DNA from: an uncultured Flavobacteriaceae bacterium
GTDB taxonomy: Bacteria > Bacteroidota > Bacteroidia > Flavobacteriales > Flavobacteriaceae
DNA length: 64,000 nucleotides
Direction: 5' to 3'
Assembly (NCBI GenBank): GCA_938020445.1
Contig: CALIIC010000105.1
Span: 1-64,000, forward strand
A program made the translations under genes and the position numbers. The notes under the pieces were generated by a model that saw only the letters and a program-made list of their open reading frames with translations, was not told the DNA's origin and did no database searches. Of this stretch, positions 59,350 through 64,000 are shown one piece after another (the first letter of the stretch is position 1; every line of letters begins with the position of its first letter).

Positions 59350-61095
59350 TTAATTTAGTTGTAAAACACTTCCTTTGACCTTTGTGGCCCCACCCGAGGA
59401 CAATTCCGCTCCGGCGCTGCCTTCGAATTTTGCCATGGCACCACCGCTGATTTCTGCGTTGGCGCCCGACTCCATTTTAAGGTCCACGGAAGCCTTTAAT
59501 TTTATATCTTTTATACTCTCTATTTCAATTCCGTCACTGTTCATTACAAATTTGTTGCCGTTGCTATCTTCCAAAGTGATACTGGTATCGTCATCGTCAA
59601 GTATGCATTTGTGCCCTCCAGGCGTTTCCAACAAAATCGATTTTTTGTCATCGTCGAATACTAGTTTTAAGGCTTCCCTTGATTGGTACCCTTTTTCGTG
59701 ATTGTCATTACTGGCTTCGAAGGGTGCGGTGTTTTTGCTACTGTGTACCTTTCCTAAAATGACCCCGAAGCGAGGATCGGCATTTAGAAACCCCACAATT
59801 ACTTCGTCCTCGACTTCCGGCCGTGAAACCCATCCCCTGTTTTCACCGGCATCTAAACTGCATAGGCGCATCCAAGCGCCCTCGTCACTGTCGTTTACCA
59901 TTGGCATTCGTACCTGAATACGTTCTTCCCCATCAGGATCTTCCAGATTGGTAACCACCCCGATTTGCAAGCCCTGCACCCCAGGAACAAGGGCTGCCGC
60001 CAAAGGTTGTTCTACAGTGAATTTCTCGGCAAAACGTTCGGTAGATGTTCCAAACTGTATGTAGGTTTCCCAATTGCCTTTTTCGATATGATGGCGAACA
60101 CCGGTTACCATTACTTTTCCTTCGAAACGTTCCCCTACATTTTGGAGTTCGATCAATTGTCCTGGAGCCGGGGTATGAATCCCGTCTATTTTCAGTTTTC
60201 CTCTTATTTTGGCAAGGCGTTGTCTCTTAAAAAAACCATTGGCCCAGGTTTGCAATTCATTTTCTTGCAGGGAGGTATGCCGCATTTCCAACTCGTTGTT
60301 CGCGGTGGCCAAGGCAAGATCGGTTGCCTCTATATTACCGGCGGCCGGTACCCCGGGATCTTGGGCCTCACTATGAATGGTTTCTTGGGTGGCGGGGTTC
60401 CAGCTTATTGATTTTAGTATTTCGTATTGATCTCTGGAGTCTATCTCGGCGTCGAGTTCTTTTATGGTTGCGCCATAGGCAAGTGTCAATACGGGATCTT
60501 GGGAGAAATCGGGTTTTTTAAAGCCAATTTTTGTTCCCTCAAACGTTGTTATCCAAAAGCCATTTTCCTCTGCCCGGCAGGCGATGAAATCCCAATCGGA
60601 ACTATTGAATTGCACCAATTCCATATGTGTAATTTCTGCTGCCTCACTTTCCAAACGCAGACCATGCTCCCTGCAAAGCTGATCTACGATTTCATCGTCT
60701 TTCATTTCATGGAAGTAGTTGTTCTTTGGTTTCGTGGTCAATTTGATTGCCTCATGTCTACATTCGATGACCAGGACCGAAACATTCTTTCGCACTTTAA
60801 TACCATGTTTTACGGTAATTCCCTGAAATATTGTTTCTTCATCGCTCTGGTACCCCGCTTTAATAGTAATTTTTTTTCCTGGGATGAGCGCGTCGGCATT
60901 GCTAGTGGTAAACCCTTGCTCGGCAGCGGAACCATCTTGCAATAAAAGGGTTGCTTTGGTAATGTGATTGATCTCTTTTTGCACCACAATACTCATAACC
61001 TTATACTGATCGGACATTTTGGTGCCGTCTAACAAAACGGTGAACGTTGAGACAGATTTAGGTGCCGTACTGGGTATGGTGTGAATTTCGCTCAT
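59350..61095 (-). CDS. VgrG-like spike protein (Afp8-like)
   Basis: MSEIHTIPS.. start overlaps preceding stop (ATGA); gp27/gp5-like features: GRDxYEILKSISWNPATQE-like region, VTNLEDPDGEERIQVRMPMVNDSDEGAWMRL..VEDEVIVGFLNADPRFGVILGKVHSS; C-terminal beta-helix-like tail. Confidence 0.92.
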   Translation of the reverse strand: MSEIHTIPSTAPKSVSTFTVLLDGTKMSDQYKVMSIVVQKEINHITKATLLLQDGSAAEQGFTTSNADALIPGKKITIKAGYQSDEETIFQGITVKHGIKVRKNVSVLVIECRHEAIKLTTKPKNNYFHEMKDDEIVDQLCREHGLRLESEAAEITHMELVQFNSSDWDFIACRAEENGFWITTFEGTKIGFKKPDFSQDPVLTLAYGATIKELDAEIDSRDQYEILKSISWNPATQETIHSEAQDPGVPAAGNIEATDLALATANNELEMRHTSLQENELQTWANGFFKRQRLAKIRGKLKIDGIHTPAPGQLIELQNVGERFEGKVMVTGVRHHIEKGNWETYIQFGTSTERFAEKFTVEQPLAAALVPGVQGLQIGVVTNLEDPDGEERIQVRMPMVNDSDEGAWMRLCSLDAGENRGWVSRPEVEDEVIVGFLNADPRFGVILGKVHSSKNTAPFEASNDNHEKGYQSREALKLVFDDDKKSILLETPGGHKCILDDDDTSITLEDSNGNKFVMNSDGIEIESIKDIKLKASVDLKMESGANAEISGGAMAKFEGSAGAELSSGGATKVKGSVLQLN

Positions 61096-61784
61096 GCTAC
61101 CGGGGTGTTTTTTTCTATTGGTGGAAAAAATAGCTCGGTTCCCGGCTCTAAGGTTCTGAAATTTGACAGTTTGTTCACCTTTGCCACCTGCATATAATAA
61201 CTGGAGTTGCCATAAATTTGATAGCACAGCATGGGCAAGGTATCACCGGAGTGGATCATTCGGTAATGGGTCATGTCGGGTGACTCCCTTCGCTCTTCGG
61301 CGGTTCGTAAATTGTCCTCGACACTGCCGGTAAAAGTAACCTTACAAAGGGCGCGAATGGGTTTTCCGTCGGGATTGAAGAGCTTTATATTGATGTTGAG
61401 CCCCGTGCATCGCCCTTTAAAAAGCAGGCTGCCCCAAAGTACTTGAAAGTGTTTTGGTTCATGAATTTCACCTTCGTATTTCAACAAGAGGTCTCGGATC
61501 TCGGTGATATCCTCTTCAATAGATTCCCGCGGGTTGTCATCGATGATACCAGAGCTGTCCAAGAGCCATTCGCAAGCGAATTCTCCCGGTTTTATAACGG
61601 AAAAACGTTGCTGGGAACTACTGGTCCCTTGCCCTTGCCCATCTTGGTATTCTACCTTGTAATCCAAGGTGTAGCTCTCAGGATTCAGCATTGCCGTGTA
61701 GGTCACCTGGTCCGCTGGTGAATCTGAATAATCCGCATTTTTGAATGCGATGATCCGAAGCTTTTCAATTTTACCCAATGCCAT
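61092..61784 (-). CDS. LysM-domain tail protein (Afp7-like)
   Basis: MIHSGDTLPMLCYQIYGNSSYYMQVAKVNKLSNFRTLEPGTELFFPPI LysM; phage tail-like N-terminus. Confidence 0.92.
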   Translation of the reverse strand: MALGKIEKLRIIAFKNADYSDSPADQVTYTAMLNPESYTLDYKVEYQDGQGQGTSSSQQRFSVIKPGEFACEWLLDSSGIIDDNPRESIEEDITEIRDLLLKYEGEIHEPKHFQVLWGSLLFKGRCTGLNINIKLFNPDGKPIRALCKVTFTGSVEDNLRTAEERRESPDMTHYRMIHSGDTLPMLCYQIYGNSSYYMQVAKVNKLSNFRTLEPGTELFFPPIEKNTPVA

Positions 61785-61969
61785 TAGCGTTCGTATTTTT
61801 CATTCATTATTTTCAATACCTGCTCAAGGACGTCTTTGGCCACTTTTTCGGTATCCCCCTTTTTTCCATTGGGTTGTTCAGATACCGGAGCGCTGCTGCC
61901 TTCCCCACCCTCCGATTTGGGTTGGTTCACGCTTACATTCACTCTTAAGTTGTTGATTTTTAACCCCAT
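61784..61969 (-). CDS. DUF5908-like small eCIS protein (Afp6 position)
   Basis: MGLKINNLRVNVSVNQPKSEGGEG.. 61 aa between tube and LysM genes. Confidence 0.75.
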   Translation of the reverse strand: MGLKINNLRVNVSVNQPKSEGGEGSSAPVSEQPNGKKGDTEKVAKDVLEQVLKIMNEKYER

Positions 61970-61970
61970 C

Positions 61971-62438
61971 TTATCCTTTTTTTACTGTAAAATAGTTGTA
62001 GGCAATTTCAAGCGTTTCCACCATGATCGAGTTTTCGGTAGCGTTCAGATCACTCACGCTCCATTTCCGAGGCCATGCTTTAAATACTTGCCAGGTAAGC
62101 AGCGGTTCGTGCTCGTTGTTCAATAGACTGATGTTCATATTCGCAGGCTTGAATTCACGATCGTACAAGGCGCTTTTGATCCATTTTATGACATCTGAAT
62201 CTAGAAGCAGGCCTCTTTTTAGGCTTAGGTCCGAAAATTTGCTGCGGCCTGGAATTTTATGCTCAAAGAGGTTTTGCCCTCCTTCTTTGATATTCTCGAC
62301 TTCGAGTTCCATGTTTAGTCCGCCCACGCTTTGAAAACGAACATCGTTGTCGTTGCCGACATTGATGAACTCCACTCGAAAATGAAAGCCTACGGGGGGG
62401 TAGTACCCTCCGGCAGTATGTAAATCGTCGTTCGCCAC
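61971..62438 (-). CDS. T4 gp19-like inner tube protein
   Basis: PPVGFHFRVEFINVGNDNDVRFQSVGGLNMELE..FSDLSLKRGLLLDSDVIKWIKSAL..NISLLNNEHEPLLTWQVFKAWPRKW..VETLEIAYNYF. Confidence 0.93.
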   Translation of the reverse strand: MANDDLHTAGGYYPPVGFHFRVEFINVGNDNDVRFQSVGGLNMELEVENIKEGGQNLFEHKIPGRSKFSDLSLKRGLLLDSDVIKWIKSALYDREFKPANMNISLLNNEHEPLLTWQVFKAWPRKWSVSDLNATENSIMVETLEIAYNYFTVKKG

Positions 62439-62460
62439 AATTGGTAGTTAAGGGGTGTCT

Positions 62461-62889
62461 TTATTCAATTATTTTTAAGCCTTCATGAGCGAGTTCCAAG
62501 GTTTCCACCGCTACTTCGTTTCCGTCCGATTTGAAATCGCTGGCTTGCACTTTAATAGGGAAGGCCTTTTTAATACCCCATGTCATTACCGGTTCATGTT
62601 CCTCGTTCAAAAGGCTAATGGTGATATCTCTTCGTTCCACTTTGGTAAGACTTATGGTTTTCATCCAAGAATAGAACTCGATGTCACCAGTGAACGTGCC
62701 ACGTTTTAGCGTGATGTTGCTAAACTTTTGCATTCCCGGCATCTTGATTTTATGATACTCCGGGCTACTGCCTTCCCGATACTCTATTGGTTCTACTTGA
62801 AAATCGAGACCTGTTACTTCGGTGAATCCTATTTTACTGCCGCCCCATTCTACCCGAAAATGAAATTTAGTTAATGGATATGTTTCCAT
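62461..62889 (-). CDS. T4 gp19-like inner tube protein
   Basis: YPLTKFHFRVEWGGSKIGFTEVTGLDFQVEPIEYREGSSPEYHKIKMPGMQKFSNITLKRGTF..ISLLNEEHEPVMTWGIKKAFPIK. Confidence 0.94.
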   Translation of the reverse strand: METYPLTKFHFRVEWGGSKIGFTEVTGLDFQVEPIEYREGSSPEYHKIKMPGMQKFSNITLKRGTFTGDIEFYSWMKTISLTKVERRDITISLLNEEHEPVMTWGIKKAFPIKVQASDFKSDGNEVAVETLELAHEGLKIIE

Positions 62890-62938
62890 GATATGTTGTT
62901 TAATTATGAATTAATAATGACTCTTAAAACCCTTAGGG

Positions 62939-64000
62939 TTACGATTCAGCTAGTTTATGCGAGAATTGAAGAATAATGAATTCGGCTGGTCGAACAACGG
63001 CCATTCCTATTTCTACAATCATTCTTCCTTCTAGAATGTCGAGCGCAGACATGGTTTTGCCCAGGCCGACCGCAACGTAAAAAGCGTGCTCGGGCTTGGC
63101 CCCTTGTAAGGCTCCTTGCCGCCATTGCACGGTCAGGAAATTCTCGATCATGGTTTGTACCTTAATCCAGGTATTTGCATCGTTGGGTTCGAATACGAAG
63201 GGTTCAGTGGCCTTTTTACAACTTTCTTCGACCATATTGAAGAAACGTCTAACGCTAATGTACCGCCATTCGTTGTCGTTACCGGCCAGCGTTCTAGCGC
63301 CCCAGACCAATGGCCCCTTTCCTATAAACGTTCGGATCGCGTTGATCGATTTTCCTGCAACGGCATCCACATTGATATTCGCTTGCTCGTCATGACTAAT
63401 AACAACGGAAGGCTCGCTGACGGAGTTTAAGCTGACATTGGCGGGCGCTTTCCAAACGCCTCTGGTACTGTCGACGTTTGCATAAACCCCGGCGATAGCA
63501 CCGCTGGGAGGAAGCGTGTTGATGCTTTTGGTAATGTGTTTTACCATATTGCTTATAATGGGGTGTTTTTCGTACAGGGCGTCTTGTGCGGCCTGTTTAT
63601 ACCCTTTGGCTACGCCACTTACCTCGTTCGAGTACGAAACAAGCTTTTCAAATTCAACCAACATGGCATTTCCCACAAGTCTCGCCCTCTCGGCGATCGT
63701 ACCGGGATACGTACCAGCGGCTATGGCATCAATGTCCGCAATCGTATCATCGGTTCCGCTCGTATCGGCATCGCCCAACCAGGCTGGATTCGGAGCAGGC
63801 GTATATTCACCTTCCACCTCCGTCTCTGTAGTCAGGTCCGTATCTAGCCCCGTCAAATTTCTGACCTCGTCGTTTTTATCAATGGCAATAATACCGCGTG
63901 TACCGCCATTCCACATGCTAACGGATTTGGCATACGAATCTAAATCTTTGAGAATTTGACTGGTGCCTGCATCTAAACCTGCCGCCAAGCTTTGAAAACC
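62939..64000 (-). CDS. Contractile tail sheath protein, N-terminus truncated by right window edge
   Basis: ISVRRFFNMVEESCKKATEPFVFEPNDANTWIKVQTMIENFLTVQWRQGALQGAKPEHAFYVAVGLGKTMSALDILEGRMIVEIGMAVVRPAEFIILQFSHK (sheath C-terminus). Frame is open past the tool's TTG start at 63988 to 64000 (GFQSLAAGLDAG..). Confidence 0.95.
   Translation of the reverse strand, partial: GFQSLAAGLDAGTSQILKDLDSYAKSVSMWNGGTRGIIAIDKNDEVRNLTGLDTDLTTETEVEGEYTPAPNPAWLGDADTSGTDDTIADIDAIAAGTYPGTIAERARLVGNAMLVEFEKLVSYSNEVSGVAKGYKQAAQDALYEKHPIISNMVKHITKSINTLPPSGAIAGVYANVDSTRGVWKAPANVSLNSVSEPSVVISHDEQANINVDAVAGKSINAIRTFIGKGPLVWGARTLAGNDNEWRYISVRRFFNMVEESCKKATEPFVFEPNDANTWIKVQTMIENFLTVQWRQGALQGAKPEHAFYVAVGLGKTMSALDILEGRMIVEIGMAVVRPAEFIILQFSHKLAES

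Noticed and set aside
60427-60945. 172-aa and 148-aa plus-strand ORFs opposite the VgrG gene
   Set aside because: Shadow ORFs in a clearly coding minus-strand spike gene.
33390-64000. Contractile prophage or T6SS interpretation
   Set aside because: No capsid, portal, terminase or integrase and no TssJLM/ClpV genes; DUF4157, DUF5908, LysM, AAA+ and PAAR order fits eCIS instead.

Overview
This window looks like a marine Bacteroidetes (Flavobacteriaceae-type) chromosome segment, judged from T9SS sorting domains, DUF5723/DUF5908 families and codon style. It has two parts. (A) About 1-33.3 kb is a surface-protein and signalling region. It holds a truncated giant BspA/DUF285-repeat secreted protein (minus strand, open at the left edge, absent from the supplied ORF track), two TPR-histidine-kinase/LuxR response-regulator pairs, a pair of HExxH metallopeptidase-like proteins, a papain-like (C70/AvrRpt2-like) cysteine protease linked to one kinase/regulator operon, and a plus-strand run of lipoproteins and T9SS substrates (choice-of-anchor-D repeats, type B CTD, DUF5723, and a 1707-aa protein with Calx-beta-like and thrombospondin type 3 repeats). 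(B) About 33.4-64 kb on the minus strand is most of an extracellular contractile injection system (eCIS; Afp/PVC/MAC type). Genes are the sheath (cut by the right edge), two tube proteins, DUF5908, LysM, VgrG-like spike, PAAR, gp25, two baseplate J-type proteins, a large protein with a carboxypeptidase-regulatory-like domain, a tape-measure protein and an AAA+ ATPase. A cargo module contains two DUF4157 proteins, one an 1805-aa multidomain candidate toxin (DUF4157 + CHAP-like + three helical 'GxDPxTG' repeats + DNA/RNA non-specific endonuclease-like C-terminus), followed by an M19 dipeptidase-like protein and a membrane patatin. The most interesting items are the candidate eCIS toxin/cargo module, the hairpin-dense leader between eCIS structural and cargo genes, and a recurrent NarL-like 7-2-7 palindrome (TACCCAT-N2-ATRGGKA) in intergenic regions beside the LuxR-regulator genes. 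All assignments were made by eye from the sequence; no searches were run.
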